Assembly (NCBI GenBank): GCA_958349535.1 | Contig: CATWDJ010000017.1 | Coordinates: 1 to 38,623 of the forward strand | Source of the DNA: Maccoyibacter sp900556645 | Lineage (GTDB): Bacteria; Bacillota; Clostridia; Lachnospirales; Lachnospiraceae | Length of the DNA stretch: 38,623 nt | Reading direction: 5' to 3' | Shown here: one piece after another, positions 8,923 to 18,264 of the stretch | How the letters are laid out: every line of letters starts with the position of its first letter | Position numbering within the stretch: the stretch's first letter is position 1 | Notes under the pieces: generated by a model | Told to the model about the DNA's origin: nothing | The model's input: only the letters and a program-made list of their open reading frames with translations | Database searches by the model: none | Position numbers and translations under genes: made by a program

Positions 8923-9613
8923 AACATTGATTTTGGTGGTGGAAGATGACAGACCGGTACAAAATCTTATGATAACAACCTTGAAAGCACACGATTACAA
9001 ATATTTGACTGCGATGAACGGAGAAACTGCGATTTTGGAAGCTTCTTCTCATAATCCGGATATTATCTTACTGGATTTGGGATTGCCGGATATGGATGGA
9101 ATCGAAGTGATAAAAAAAATCCGTACGTGGTCCAATGTGCCAATTATAGTCATCAGTGCCAGAAGCGAAGACACGGATAAAGTGGATGCATTGGATGCCG
9201 GGGCAGACGATTATCTGACCAAGCCCTTTTCTGTGGAAGAGCTGTTGGCAAGGCTTAGAGTTACGGAAAGAAGACTGGTGATCAGCCAGCCGGAACAAGC
9301 GGCATCTTCTGTATTTGTAAATGGAAAGCTTCGCGTGGATTATTCCGCAGGCTGTGCTTATTTGGAAGAGGAAGAATTACATCTGACCCCTATTGAATAC
9401 AAGCTGCTGTGCCTGCTTTCCAAAAACGTAGGGAAGGTGTTGACCCATACCTTTCTGACCCAGAATATTTGGGGACACAGTTGGGAAAATGATGTGGCAT
9501 CCCTGCGAGTGTTCATGGCAACCCTGCGGAAGAAATTGGAGAAAAATTCTGATTCCGTGCAGTATATTCAGACCCATGTGGGGGTTGGATACAGAATGAT
9601 GAAGGTGGAATAA
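8915..9613 (+). CDS. kdpE: KdpE-type OmpR-family response regulator
   Basis: This is a transcription activator paired with KdpD, 232 residues. The receiver domain spans about residues 1-120 with acidic residues E10, D11 and D12, the phospho-acceptor Asp54 in LLDLGLPDMDG, and the switch lysine Lys103 in YLTKPFS. A winged-helix DNA-binding domain follows, seen in LTPIEYKLLCLL and the C-terminal VGVGYRM. The ATG overlaps the end of kdpD, a common arrangement for coupled translation. A likely terminator lies just downstream, closing the potassium block. Confidence 0.96.
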   Translation: MNKTLILVVEDDRPVQNLMITTLKAHDYKYLTAMNGETAILEASSHNPDIILLDLGLPDMDGIEVIKKIRTWSNVPIIVISARSEDTDKVDALDAGADDYLTKPFSVEELLARLRVTERRLVISQPEQAASSVFVNGKLRVDYSAGCAYLEEEELHLTPIEYKLLCLLSKNVGKVLTHTFLTQNIWGHSWENDVASLRVFMATLRKKLEKNSDSVQYIQTHVGVGYRMMKVE

Positions 9614-9618
9614 ACAAT

Positions 9619-9671
9619 AAAAAACAGGAACTATCCTTAGGAAATGATAAGTAGGACAGTGCCTGTTTTTT
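9619..9671. terminator. Bidirectional terminator between kdpE and the convergent gene
   Basis: Complementary arms AAAAAACAGG at 9619-9628 and CCTGTTTTTT at 9662-9671 flank a region with further local pairing. A-rich and T-rich outer parts allow termination on both strands, which fits the convergent genes on each side. Confidence 0.7.
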
Positions 9672-9675
9672 ATGT

Positions 9676-10719
9676 TTATATCCGTTTCTTTAGAATCTCT
9701 AAGATTTTCTCTACTTGAAGTGGTGTTCCCTGTAACTCTTGAACGGCAAGGCGGTTTTGTTCGCTAAAGCCCACAAGAATATTGTGATTTGCTTCTGCCA
9801 GATAGTCCATAATACCGTCAATGTCCGATTTGATATTCTTCGGACAATGGATGTAAAGGTGTTTGTTTGCCGTAATATGCAGCGTATAGGAAATGCTGAA
9901 ATGATACCAGAAAAATTTGTGTAGGGTGGAATGTTTATAGACCCAGATAATCTCCTGTATCGGAACGACCGCAACACCGTATTTGGAAAGCTCAATAAAA
10001 TAATGTTCTGTGATAAACATATCGTCGGTAGCCAACTGTGGCAATGTGGCAAGCTCCTCTTCCGCCTGTTCCAAAAGCTCTGCCGGTTTTCCGAAACGTC
10101 CAAGCTGCTGAATCGGAGGGGACAGTAGAGGAAAGCGATAATATACAATGGACAGAATCAGATGAACAGTGGCATATAGGAAGCTTGCAAAGTAAAGAAA
10201 GAGAAGCAGATAGCTGCCAAAATTGTGGCAGTCCGGTTCACTCAGATAAAAAGGACTTACTTTGGAAGTGATTCCGGTCTCTGTCCAATCCAGAGTATCG
10301 GCAAGATTCACCAGAAGTTCCCGATATGCCTTATCGCCTTTTACCAGCCGTCCCTGTACCGTCAAGGAAGAAATCTCAGGAAGTCCCTCCTGACTGGTGG
10401 ATGGGGAAAGCAAAACCACAATACATTCGTCATTTCTTGTTGTATAGTAATAATATCCGGTTGTAATTCCAAAACGGGTTTTCGTATAACCGCTGAAATA
10501 CAGCGTGGAAAAATCCGTCTGAATAAAAGAAACATCCTTGGCGTAAACCGATTCCAAATCATCCTTTTCGGTAATCTTTTCCGGGAAAACCATCTCGGAA
10601 ATCGGAGAAAAAATCCATAAGAAAACCAGAAGAATCAAATATAAAATCGGAGAAACCATTTTGGTCTGGTATAACTCCCGGATGTTTTTGGTTATATAGT
10701 GTTCGTAATTTTCCATCAT
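9676..10719 (-). CDS. Uncharacterised membrane protein, 347 aa
   Basis: I do not recognise this family with confidence; it may be one of the DUF families common in Lachnospiraceae. Residues about 22-42 form one hydrophobic helix. A soluble stretch of about 120 residues follows, containing a YYYYTT patch that suggests beta structure. Two closely spaced helices sit near residues 168-200. The remaining 150 residues look cytoplasmic, with a beta-rich segment around VAVVPIQEIIWVYKH that resembles membrane-associated PH-like folds. No catalytic motif was seen. Two adjacent ATGs are possible starts, and the ribosome binding site is weak. It is transcribed alone, diverging from the methyltransferase gene and converging on kdpE. 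Confidence 0.8.
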   Translation of the reverse strand: MMENYEHYITKNIRELYQTKMVSPILYLILLVFLWIFSPISEMVFPEKITEKDDLESVYAKDVSFIQTDFSTLYFSGYTKTRFGITTGYYYYTTRNDECIVVLLSPSTSQEGLPEISSLTVQGRLVKGDKAYRELLVNLADTLDWTETGITSKVSPFYLSEPDCHNFGSYLLLFLYFASFLYATVHLILSIVYYRFPLLSPPIQQLGRFGKPAELLEQAEEELATLPQLATDDMFITEHYFIELSKYGVAVVPIQEIIWVYKHSTLHKFFWYHFSISYTLHITANKHLYIHCPKNIKSDIDGIMDYLAEANHNILVGFSEQNRLAVQELQGTPLQVEKILEILKKRI

Positions 10720-10756
10720 AGCCTAAGTATAAGGGTTATCTTGGAAATAATCAAGG

Positions 10757-10785
10757 TTGCTTTTATGGAAAAAAATTGCTAGTAT
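10757..10785 (+). promoter_or_regulatory. Predicted sigma-A promoter for the methyltransferase-hslO-nadE group
   Basis: A -35 box TTGCTT at 10757-10762 and a -10 box TAGTAT at 10780-10785 are separated by 17 bases. They lie about 60 bases upstream of the ATG at 10845, in the divergent intergenic region. Confidence 0.5.
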
Positions 10786-10844
10786 TATAGAGAAAATCAG
10801 GAATTAACTTATCACAGATATTTGATAAAGGAAAGGAACCGAAA

Positions 10845-11588
10845 ATGGACGCATATACCAGCTTTGCAGAAGTTTATGATATGTTTATGGATAACGTGCC
10901 CTATGAAGAGTGGAGTCGTTATCTTACGGAATTGTTGAAGGAGTATCGCATAGAAGAAGGTGTTGTCTGTGAACTGGGGTGCGGAACCGGAAAGATGACA
11001 AGGCTGTTGGCAGATGCGGGGTATGACATGATTGGCGTGGATATGTCCGAAGATATGCTTGCCATAGCCAGTATGGAAAACCCGCAGCAGATTCTGTATC
11101 TGTGTCAGGATATGAGGGAGCTGGAGCTTTACGGAACGGTGGCAGCTGTAGTTTCCGTCTGCGACAGCATGAATTATCTTTTGGAAGAGGATGATTTGCT
11201 GGAAGTATTCCAAAGAGTCAACGAATATCTGGAACCGGGAGGCGTTTTTCTCTTTGATTTAAATACCATATACAAATATGAGACTCTTTTGGGAGAGACT
11301 ACTATCTGTGAGAACCGCCCGGAGGGCAGCTTTATCTGGGAAAACTATTATGATGCGGAAGAACAGATAAATGAATACGATTTGACTCTTTTTATTCAGG
11401 AAAAAGAGAATCTGTACCGCAAATTTGAAGAAACCCATTATCAGAGAGGGTATTCTATGGAAAAAATACGCACACTACTGGAGGAGGCAGGCATGGAATT
11501 TGTGACAGCCTATGATGCCTGTACCAAAAATCCGCCGAGAGAAGACAGCGAGAGAATTTACATAGTGGCAAGAGAGAAAGGAAAATAA
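10845..11588 (+). CDS. Class I SAM-dependent methyltransferase
   Basis: This is a cytoplasmic methyltransferase of 247 residues with a Rossmann-like fold. Motif I, ELGCGTGK, is at residues 43-50 and binds S-adenosylmethionine. An acidic residue follows at the end of strand 2 (GVDMSEDM), and VVSVCDSMNYL corresponds to motif IV/post-I. The substrate cannot be told from the sequence; the general family includes many small-molecule methyltransferases. AAAGGAAAGGA upstream serves as the ribosome binding site. The stop is one base before hslO, so the two form one transcription unit with nadE. Confidence 0.88.
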   Translation: MDAYTSFAEVYDMFMDNVPYEEWSRYLTELLKEYRIEEGVVCELGCGTGKMTRLLADAGYDMIGVDMSEDMLAIASMENPQQILYLCQDMRELELYGTVAAVVSVCDSMNYLLEEDDLLEVFQRVNEYLEPGGVFLFDLNTIYKYETLLGETTICENRPEGSFIWENYYDAEEQINEYDLTLFIQEKENLYRKFEETHYQRGYSMEKIRTLLEEAGMEFVTAYDACTKNPPREDSERIYIVAREKGK

Positions 11589-11589
11589 A

Positions 11590-12459
11590 ATGTCAGATTA
11601 TATTGTAAGAGCAACAGCGGCAAACAGCCAGATACGTGCATTTGCCATTACTTCCCGGGAACTGGTGGAGGAAGCCAGAACCCGCCATAATACAAGTCCT
11701 GTGATGACTGCAGCTTTGGGCAGATTGTTGAGCGGCGGGGCAATGATGGGAGCCATGATGAAGGGAGAAAAGGATTTACTGACCTTGCAGATAAAATGCG
11801 GAGGTCCGGCAAAGGGCTTGACCGTCACCGCTGATGCAAAGGGAAGCGTGAAGGGATATGTGGAAGTGCCGGATGTAATGCTGCCACCTAACAGTCAGGG
11901 AAAGCTGGATGTGGGAGGGGCTTTGGATCTTGGAATTTTGAATGTCATCAAAGACATGGGAATGAAAGAGCCTTATGTGGGACAAGTAGCATTGCAGACC
12001 GGAGAAATAGCAGAGGATCTGACCTATTATTTTGCAACCTCCGAACAGATTCCGTCAGCGGTGGGGCTGGGAGTTCTGATGAATAAAGATAATACGGTAA
12101 AACAGGCGGGCGGCTTTATCATACAGCTTCTGCCGTTTACCAGTGAAGAGATTATCGGAAAACTGGAGGAAAAGATTAAGACCATAGATTCCGTCACCGA
12201 AATGTTGGAAAAAGGATACACTCCGGAGAGGATTCTGGAAGAGATTCTGGGAGATTTAGGACTGGAGATTACCGATACCATGCCGGCAGAATTTTCCTGC
12301 AACTGTTCCAAAGAGCGGATTACCAAGGCGTTAATCAGCATTGGAAAGAAGGATTTACAGGAGATGATTGATGACGGAAAGCCAATCGAGGTAAATTGTC
12401 ATTTCTGCAACACCAATTATACCTTTGAGGTAGATGAGTTAAAGGAGATGATAAAATGA
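11590..12459 (+). CDS. hslO: Redox-regulated chaperone Hsp33
   Basis: This is a cytosolic holdase chaperone that is switched on by oxidation and unfolding, 289 residues. The C-terminal redox switch is intact, with four zinc-ligand cysteines at 237, 239, 270 and 273 arranged as CxC and CxxC. The N-terminal substrate-binding domain contains the family patterns GRLLSGGAMMGAMMKGE and GGPAKGLTVTADAKG. In this family reduced cysteines hold zinc and keep the protein inactive. It starts two bases after the methyltransferase and overlaps nadE by four bases (ATGA). Confidence 0.97.
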   Translation: MSDYIVRATAANSQIRAFAITSRELVEEARTRHNTSPVMTAALGRLLSGGAMMGAMMKGEKDLLTLQIKCGGPAKGLTVTADAKGSVKGYVEVPDVMLPPNSQGKLDVGGALDLGILNVIKDMGMKEPYVGQVALQTGEIAEDLTYYFATSEQIPSAVGLGVLMNKDNTVKQAGGFIIQLLPFTSEEIIGKLEEKIKTIDSVTEMLEKGYTPERILEEILGDLGLEITDTMPAEFSCNCSKERITKALISIGKKDLQEMIDDGKPIEVNCHFCNTNYTFEVDELKEMIK

Positions 12460-14369
12460 GAGACGGATTTATCAAAGTAGCAGCAGTCACTCCAAAGGTA
12501 AGAGTGGCAGATGTAAAAGCCAATGAAGAAGAATTATGTAAACTTATAATAGAGGCGGCAGAACATCAGGCAAAGGTAATTGTATTGCCGGAGCTTTGCA
12601 TTACCGGATATACCTGTCAGGATTTATTTTATCAGGATATTCTGTTACGGGAAGCCAAGGAATCTCTGCTTCGGATTGCTCACCGGACCAGAGAGATTGA
12701 CGGACTGATTTTTGTAGGTCTGCCTTTGGAATATAAGGGAAAGCTGTACAATACGGCGGCAGTCCTTCACAGGGGAGAGATTCTTGGAATTGTACCGAAA
12801 AAATATCTGCCAAATTACCATGAGTTTTACGAGGTACGTCATTTTACCAAGGGAATGGAAGAACCGGTGGAGATAGAACTGGCAGAGGGTATTTGTGTAC
12901 CTATGGGAACGAAGTTGATTTTTTCCTGCAAGGACTTGCCGGAGTTAAAGGTGGCTGCGGAAATATGTGAGGATTTGTGGACACCGAATCCTCCTAGTAT
13001 CGGACATGCTTTGGCAGGAGCTACCTTGCTGGTAAATCTTTCCGCCTCCGATGAAATTACCGGAAAAGATATTTACCGGAAGGATTTGGTGGCAGGTCAA
13101 TCGGCAAGACTGGTCTGCGGCTATGTCTATGCCAGTGCAGGAGATGGAGAATCTACACAGGATGTGGTGTATTCCGGTCATAATCTGATTGCGGAAAACG
13201 GAGTGGTTTTGGCGGAGTCCCAAAGATTTGAAACAGGGATTACCTACTCGGAAATTGATGTGATGCGATTGTCTTCCGAGCGAAGAAAAATGAACACCTT
13301 TGAGATTGAGGATGAGGGATATTTAGAAATTCCATTCTCTCTGAATATGGAAGAGACAAAGCTGACCCGCTATATTGATCCGGCACCTTTTGTTCCAAGC
13401 AGCAAGGAGAACCGGGACAAACGGTGTGAGGAGATTCTGGCAATTCAAGCCAACGGTCTGAAAAAGCGTTTAGAGCATACCGGATGCAAAAGTGCCGTGG
13501 TGGGAATTTCCGGGGGACTGGACTCTACGCTGGCTTTGCTGGTAACGGTAAAGGCTTTTGATTTACTGGGAATTCCAAGAGAAAAGATTACAGCGGTTAC
13601 CATGCCGGGATTCGGAACCACAGACCGGACCTATGACAATGCGGTCAATCTGATTCGCTGTCTGGGAGCGGAATTTATGGAGGTTTCCATCGTAGATGCC
13701 GTAAAGATTCATTTTCGGGATATCGGACAGGATGAAAATAACCATGATGTAACCTATGAAAATTCTCAGGCAAGGGAACGGACACAGATATTGATGGATG
13801 TGGCAAATAAAAAGGGTGGACTTGTAATAGGAACCGGAGATATGTCAGAGCTGGCACTGGGATGGGCAACCTACAATGGAGACCATATGTCCATGTATGC
13901 GGTAAACAGTTCGGTGCCAAAGACTTTGGTACGCCATTTGGTACGTTATTACGCAGACACCTGCGGACAAAAGGAACTGGCAGAGGTGCTCTATGATGTG
14001 CTTGACACACCGGTAAGCCCGGAGCTGTTGCCGCCGGAGGATGGAAAAATTGCACAGAAAACAGAGGACATTGTAGGTCCTTATGAACTGCACGATTTTT
14101 ATCTCTATTATCTATTGCGTTTTGGATATCCGCCGGAAAAGATTTATCGTTTGGCAAAAATTGCATTTGACGGAGTCTATGAGGATGATGTGATAGAGAA
14201 ATGGTTAAAGATTTTTATACGGAGATTTTTCTCCCAGCATTTCAAACGCTCCTGCCTGCCGGACGGTCCAAAGGTAGGAACCGTGGCAGTTTCCCCAAGA
14301 GGCGATTTACGTATGCCGAGCGACGCTTGTGCGACGCTCTGGATGTCTGACATAGACCAGAGCGTATAA
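12456..14369 (+). CDS. nadE: Glutamine-dependent NAD+ synthetase
   Basis: This enzyme makes NAD+ from deamido-NAD+, ATP and glutamine. It has 637 residues and two domains. The N-terminal nitrilase-type glutaminase has a likely catalytic triad of Glu46 (LPELCITGY), Lys115 (VPKKYLP) and Cys171 (AEICEDLW). The C-terminal synthetase carries the ATP-pyrophosphatase P-loop SGGLDST at residues 352-358 and the conserved GTGDMSELALGW. The C-terminal SPRGDLRMPSDA is typical of the long family form, so the protein is complete. Its last 63 bases overlap the 3' end of the convergent PAP2-family gene. Confidence 0.97.
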   Translation: MRDGFIKVAAVTPKVRVADVKANEEELCKLIIEAAEHQAKVIVLPELCITGYTCQDLFYQDILLREAKESLLRIAHRTREIDGLIFVGLPLEYKGKLYNTAAVLHRGEILGIVPKKYLPNYHEFYEVRHFTKGMEEPVEIELAEGICVPMGTKLIFSCKDLPELKVAAEICEDLWTPNPPSIGHALAGATLLVNLSASDEITGKDIYRKDLVAGQSARLVCGYVYASAGDGESTQDVVYSGHNLIAENGVVLAESQRFETGITYSEIDVMRLSSERRKMNTFEIEDEGYLEIPFSLNMEETKLTRYIDPAPFVPSSKENRDKRCEEILAIQANGLKKRLEHTGCKSAVVGISGGLDSTLALLVTVKAFDLLGIPREKITAVTMPGFGTTDRTYDNAVNLIRCLGAEFMEVSIVDAVKIHFRDIGQDENNHDVTYENSQARERTQILMDVANKKGGLVIGTGDMSELALGWATYNGDHMSMYAVNSSVPKTLVRHLVRYYADTCGQKELAEVLYDVLDTPVSPELLPPEDGKIAQKTEDIVGPYELHDFYLYYLLRFGYPPEKIYRLAKIAFDGVYEDDVIEKWLKIFIRRFFSQHFKRSCLPDGPKVGTVAVSPRGDLRMPSDACATLWMSDIDQSV

Positions 14370-14963
14370 GATACCTGCCATAGCAAAGGCAGTTATGACA
14401 TCAAAGAAAGAATGCTGTTTTAAGAACATGGTCGAGAGGATGATATTCACACATAAAATGAGAGAAATGAACCATCCACGGCCATGTTTTTTAAAGTGTT
14501 CACTTTTGCTGATGGCAATATGTATGCCCAAAGCATTGTAGACATGGATGCTGGGAAACAGATTGGTAGGAGTGTCCGTATCATAGAGCCATTTTACCAA
14601 ATCTGTAAATATATTGTCCCGTACAAAGGTATCCGGTCTTAAATCGTGTCCGTTAGGATAAATGGTGGACACAATCAAGAAAATAGTCATTCCCGTAAAC
14701 AGGAAGGTGCAGAGCTTATAAAAGTCCTGACGGTCTTTCAGAAAGAAATAGCCGATACCAAAAGCTACATATCCAAACCACAGAAAGTAAGGAACTACAA
14801 AAAATTCCACAAAGGGAATCTTATCGTCAATACTCATATGTACCAGATGGAAATTGTCGGTAACGTGCTGTTCCAGCCATGCGAACCAGGGAAGATAAAT
14901 CAGTGCATAGACGGCTACCCAGCCATGTTTGTATTTTTGAAAAAAATTTTTAATTGATTGCAA
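14307..14963 (-). CDS. PAP2-family membrane phosphatase-like protein
   Basis: This is a 218-residue integral membrane protein with about six hydrophobic segments. The phosphatase motifs of the PAP2 superfamily are recognisable in a divergent form: NGHDLRP (C1-like), PSIHV (C2) and a C3-like STMFLKQHSFFDV with the histidine and aspartate expected at the active site. Members hydrolyse lipid phosphates or transfer head groups; the substrate here is unknown. The start is TTG at 14963, with AAGAAGG eight bases upstream on the - strand. The 3' end overlaps nadE in antisense by 63 bases. Confidence 0.85.
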   Translation of the reverse strand: MQSIKNFFQKYKHGWVAVYALIYLPWFAWLEQHVTDNFHLVHMSIDDKIPFVEFFVVPYFLWFGYVAFGIGYFFLKDRQDFYKLCTFLFTGMTIFLIVSTIYPNGHDLRPDTFVRDNIFTDLVKWLYDTDTPTNLFPSIHVYNALGIHIAISKSEHFKKHGRGWFISLILCVNIILSTMFLKQHSFFDVITAFAMAGILYALVYVRHPERRTSVARHT

Positions 14964-15019
14964 AATAAAAACCTTCTTTATATGATTCTTTAGAATTAAG
15001 ATGATTGATTCTGTGTGGG

Positions 15020-15048
15020 ATTATAGCATAGCCCTTTTTAAAGAACAA
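15020..15048 (-). promoter_or_regulatory. Predicted promoter for the PAP2-family gene
   Basis: On the - strand, TTGTTC (15048-15043) and TATAAT (15025-15020) are separated by 17 bases. They are placed about 60 bases before the TTG start at 14963. Confidence 0.6.
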
Positions 15049-15126
15049 TGAAAAACCGAGAATTTTACAAATTCTTAAGAATTCCGGTATTACATTTTAA
15101 AAAAGTATTACAATTCCCGGAAAAAG

Positions 15127-15154
15127 TTGACATCAAAAATGAGGATTATATAAT
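15127..15154 (+). promoter_or_regulatory. Predicted sigma-A promoter for the L,D-transpeptidase gene
   Basis: A consensus TTGACA at 15127-15132 and a consensus TATAAT at 15149-15154 are separated by 16 bases. This is one of the closest matches to consensus in the window. It precedes the start at 15217. Confidence 0.75.
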
Positions 15155-15216
15155 ACAATATAGAGTGTAAAATGTTACAATTTGCGAATAGTCAAGATAA
15201 AGCGAGGGGTATGAAA

Positions 15217-17049
15217 GTGGAAGAGAACAATATGAACACAAAGAAAACCATAAGTAAAAAAGGAATATTGATTACGGCAGCAGTCATTGGAGTGCTGTTG
15301 GTAATATATATAGCAGGTTCTATCTTTTTCCAGTCCCATTATCTGCCGAGAACGGTAATCAATGGGGTATCTGCAACCGGAAAAACAGCATCCGGTATGA
15401 AAAACAGTATTAAGGAAAAAGTAAAGAATTATGAACTGACTCTGGTGGAGAGAGAGGATAAAAAGGAAACGATCAAAGGAAAGGACATTTCCATCGAAGT
15501 GGAATTTGATGACACTCTGGAGAAGATTTTGGATAAACAAAATGGCTTCAAGTGGGTGGTAACTCTGTTCAAACCGGAGATTCACGAATCCAATTCCATC
15601 GTAAGCTATGACGAAAATCAGTTAAAAGAGCAGATGACGCAGTTGGAATGCATGAATCAGGAAAAGATGAAAGCACCGGAAGATGCCAATGTAAAAGAGG
15701 ACAAAAAAGAAGGCTATGTGATTGTGCCGGAGGTTATGGGTACCACCATAGATGAAGAGGCGTTTTGGGAGCAGTTAAAGGATTCTGTGTTGAACCTTCA
15801 AGCGGAATTGGATATGGACAAGAAATGTTATGTAAATCCAAAAGTAAAGGAAGATTCCAAAGACCTGAAAGAGTCCGTGTCCACTTTGAAAAAGATTAAA
15901 GATATTAAGATTACATATACCTTCGGAGACAAGAAAGAAGTCTTAGAGGGAAAAGAGATTAGCAAATGGATGGGTGTCAGCGAGGGCAAAGTAAAGGTAG
16001 ACGACGAACAGGCATTGAATTATGTCAAGAGTCTGGCATCGAAATACAATACAGCGTACAAACCGAAGACGTTGAAAACCTCATGGGGCAACACCGTTAC
16101 CATCAATGGCGGAAGTTATGGATGGAAGATTAATAATGCGGAAGAATTAGAGCAGCTTAAAGCAGATATTGTGGCAGCAAAGGATGTGACAAGAGAGCCG
16201 GTTTACGCTCAGACTGCCAACAGCCATGGTGAAAATGACTATGGAGATACTTATGTAGAAATCAATCTGACGGCACAGCATTTATATTTTTATAAAAACG
16301 GAAATCTGATTGTGGATACAGACTTCGTATCAGGAAATCCCTCCAAAGGAAATGCAACACCGGTAGGGGCATATTCAGTTACCTATACAGAGAGAAATGC
16401 AACGCTTCGCGGTGCTAATTATGAATCTAAGGTAAGCTATTGGATGCCGTATTGTGGAAACGTAGGTATGCATGATGCTTCATGGAGAAGCACATTCGGA
16501 GGAGCAATTTATAAAACCAATGGTTCTCATGGATGTGTAAACCTTCCTACAGCGGCGGCAAAGAAAATCTTTGAAAACATTGCTGCGGGATATCCGGTAT
16601 TAGTTTATCAGCTTCCGGGAACGGAGAGTGCAAAGGCAGCGGCAATGGATCAGGGAGCGGCAGTAACAGATGCTATTAATTCCATTGGAGATGTAACACT
16701 GGGAAGTCAGGGTATCATCGCCTCCTGTCGGGCACAGTATGATGCTCTCTCACAGGAAGCGAAATCCTATGTAACCAATTATGATGTACTGGTAGCGGCG
16801 GAATCTACCTACAATGCTTTAGTGCAGCAGGAGAATGAGAATCAAGCCAATAGCCAGGCACAGGGACAAGCTAATACAGTCATTGATCTGATTAATCAGA
16901 TTGGTACGGTAAACGCAGGAAGCGGTGAGGCAATTAACCGGGCAAGAAGTGCATATGACGGACTTTCTGACCGGGCAAAGGGTTATGTATCCAATTACAG
17001 CGTATTGCTTCAGGCAGAGACAATCTATCAGTCATTGACGGAATCCTAG
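15217..17049 (+). CDS. L,D-transpeptidase with peptidoglycan-binding and C-terminal repeats
   Basis: This is a cell-surface peptidoglycan cross-linking enzyme of about 610 residues. A cytoplasmic lysine-rich start is followed by one membrane helix or signal anchor near residues 15-35. Next comes a long region with two similar halves like the VanW-associated peptidoglycan-binding domain. The YkuD catalytic domain ends in SHGCVN, with the nucleophile near Cys440. Two imperfect repeats of about 50 residues, with shared IGxV, AYDxLS and YVxNYxVL patterns, close the protein, joined by a Q/N-rich linker. The GTG at 15217 is preferred because GAGGGG lies seven bases upstream. ATGs at 15211 and 15232 are alternatives with poorer spacing or signals. 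Confidence 0.9.
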   Translation: MEENNMNTKKTISKKGILITAAVIGVLLVIYIAGSIFFQSHYLPRTVINGVSATGKTASGMKNSIKEKVKNYELTLVEREDKKETIKGKDISIEVEFDDTLEKILDKQNGFKWVVTLFKPEIHESNSIVSYDENQLKEQMTQLECMNQEKMKAPEDANVKEDKKEGYVIVPEVMGTTIDEEAFWEQLKDSVLNLQAELDMDKKCYVNPKVKEDSKDLKESVSTLKKIKDIKITYTFGDKKEVLEGKEISKWMGVSEGKVKVDDEQALNYVKSLASKYNTAYKPKTLKTSWGNTVTINGGSYGWKINNAEELEQLKADIVAAKDVTREPVYAQTANSHGENDYGDTYVEINLTAQHLYFYKNGNLIVDTDFVSGNPSKGNATPVGAYSVTYTERNATLRGANYESKVSYWMPYCGNVGMHDASWRSTFGGAIYKTNGSHGCVNLPTAAAKKIFENIAAGYPVLVYQLPGTESAKAAAMDQGAAVTDAINSIGDVTLGSQGIIASCRAQYDALSQEAKSYVTNYDVLVAAESTYNALVQQENENQANSQAQGQANTVIDLINQIGTVNAGSGEAINRARSAYDGLSDRAKGYVSNYSVLLQAETIYQSLTES

Positions 17050-17067
17050 GAAAGACAGGTAAAAAAA

Positions 17068-18264
17068 GTGGTATCGAAAAAGATAGAAAAGGCATTGCAG
17101 GGCAGTTCCGCCATCCGTGCCATGTTTAACGAAGGAAAAGAAATGGCGGCTCTGTACGGTGCCGAAAATGTATATGATTTCAGTCTGGGAAATCCGGCAA
17201 CGCCGGCACCGGCAAAGGTAAATGAGGCAATTAAACAGGCGGTAGATGAATTAAATCCCTTAGAACTTCACGGGTATATGTCAAATGCGGGATATGAGGA
17301 TGTGCGAAAAGCCATGGCAGACAACCTCAATGGCAGATTCGGAACGGATTTTACAGAGAAAAATATCGTGATGACCGTAGGAGCAGCAGGAGGATTGAAT
17401 ATCATTTTTAAGACCTTGCTGGATCCGGGAGACGAGGTAGTAGTGTTTGCTCCTTATTTTGGAGAATATCGGGCATATGCAGCAAATTTTGATGCGGTTA
17501 TCGTAGAGGTTGCACCGGATTTTGAGAGCTTTCAGCCGGATTTGCAGGAATTTGAAAAAAAGCTGACCGCTAAGACGAAGGTTGTACTGGTAAATACTCC
17601 GAATAATCCTACGGGAGTGGTGTATTCCGAGGATACCATGAAACAGATAGCGGCTATATTGGAAAAGAAAGAAAAAGAATACGGACATGAGATTTATCTG
17701 GTATCCGATGAACCTTACCGGGAACTGGTATATGACGATGTGCAGGAACTGTTTTTGACCAAGTATTACCGAAATACCATTGTGGGATATTCTTTCAGCA
17801 AATCCCTTTCCCTTCCGGGAGAGCGTATCGGTTATGTGGCAGTACCGAATGAGGTAGTGGATGCACAAAAGATACTGGATGGTCTGGAGGTCTCTAACAG
17901 AACCTTGGGATTTGTCAACGCACCGTCCCTGATACAGAAAGCAGCGGCAGCGGCAGTGGAGGAAAAGACGGATGTGGATTTTTATGACCGGAACAGAAAG
18001 CTACTCTATGAAGGATTGACAAAGCTGGGATTTAACTGTGTAAAACCACAGGGTGCTTTTTATCTTTGGATGAAATCCCCGGATGAAGATGAGGAACGGT
18101 TTGTAGAAAATGCAAAGAAATACCATATTATTTTGGTAAAGGGAAGTGCTTTTGCCTGTCCCGGCTATGTGAGAATGGCATATTGTGTATCCCCGGATAT
18201 GATTCAAAAATCATTACTGGAATTTGAAAAACTTGCAAGAGAGTATGGGTTAAAAAATGAGTAA
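17068..18264 (+). CDS. PLP-dependent class I/II aminotransferase
   Basis: This is a cytoplasmic fold-type I aminotransferase of 398 residues, resembling aspartate or aromatic aminotransferases. The likely Schiff-base lysine is Lys245 in SFSKSLSLPGERIGY. VNTPNNPTGVVY and SDEPYRELVYDD carry the conserved cofactor-binding Asn and Asp-Tyr residues. The start is GTG, with a CAGGT-type ribosome binding site; no better ATG is near. The gene overlaps hisC by eight bases, which suggests joint expression and a shared amino-acid role. The exact substrate cannot be assigned from the sequence. Confidence 0.92.
   Translation: MVSKKIEKALQGSSAIRAMFNEGKEMAALYGAENVYDFSLGNPATPAPAKVNEAIKQAVDELNPLELHGYMSNAGYEDVRKAMADNLNGRFGTDFTEKNIVMTVGAAGGLNIIFKTLLDPGDEVVVFAPYFGEYRAYAANFDAVIVEVAPDFESFQPDLQEFEKKLTAKTKVVLVNTPNNPTGVVYSEDTMKQIAAILEKKEKEYGHEIYLVSDEPYRELVYDDVQELFLTKYYRNTIVGYSFSKSLSLPGERIGYVAVPNEVVDAQKILDGLEVSNRTLGFVNAPSLIQKAAAAAVEEKTDVDFYDRNRKLLYEGLTKLGFNCVKPQGAFYLWMKSPDEDEERFVENAKKYHIILVKGSAFACPGYVRMAYCVSPDMIQKSLLEFEKLAREYGLKNE

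Noticed and set aside
13675..14166. A 163-codon open frame on the - strand inside nadE
   Set aside because: Antisense to the synthetase domain, proline- and histidine-rich shadow sequence without family resemblance.
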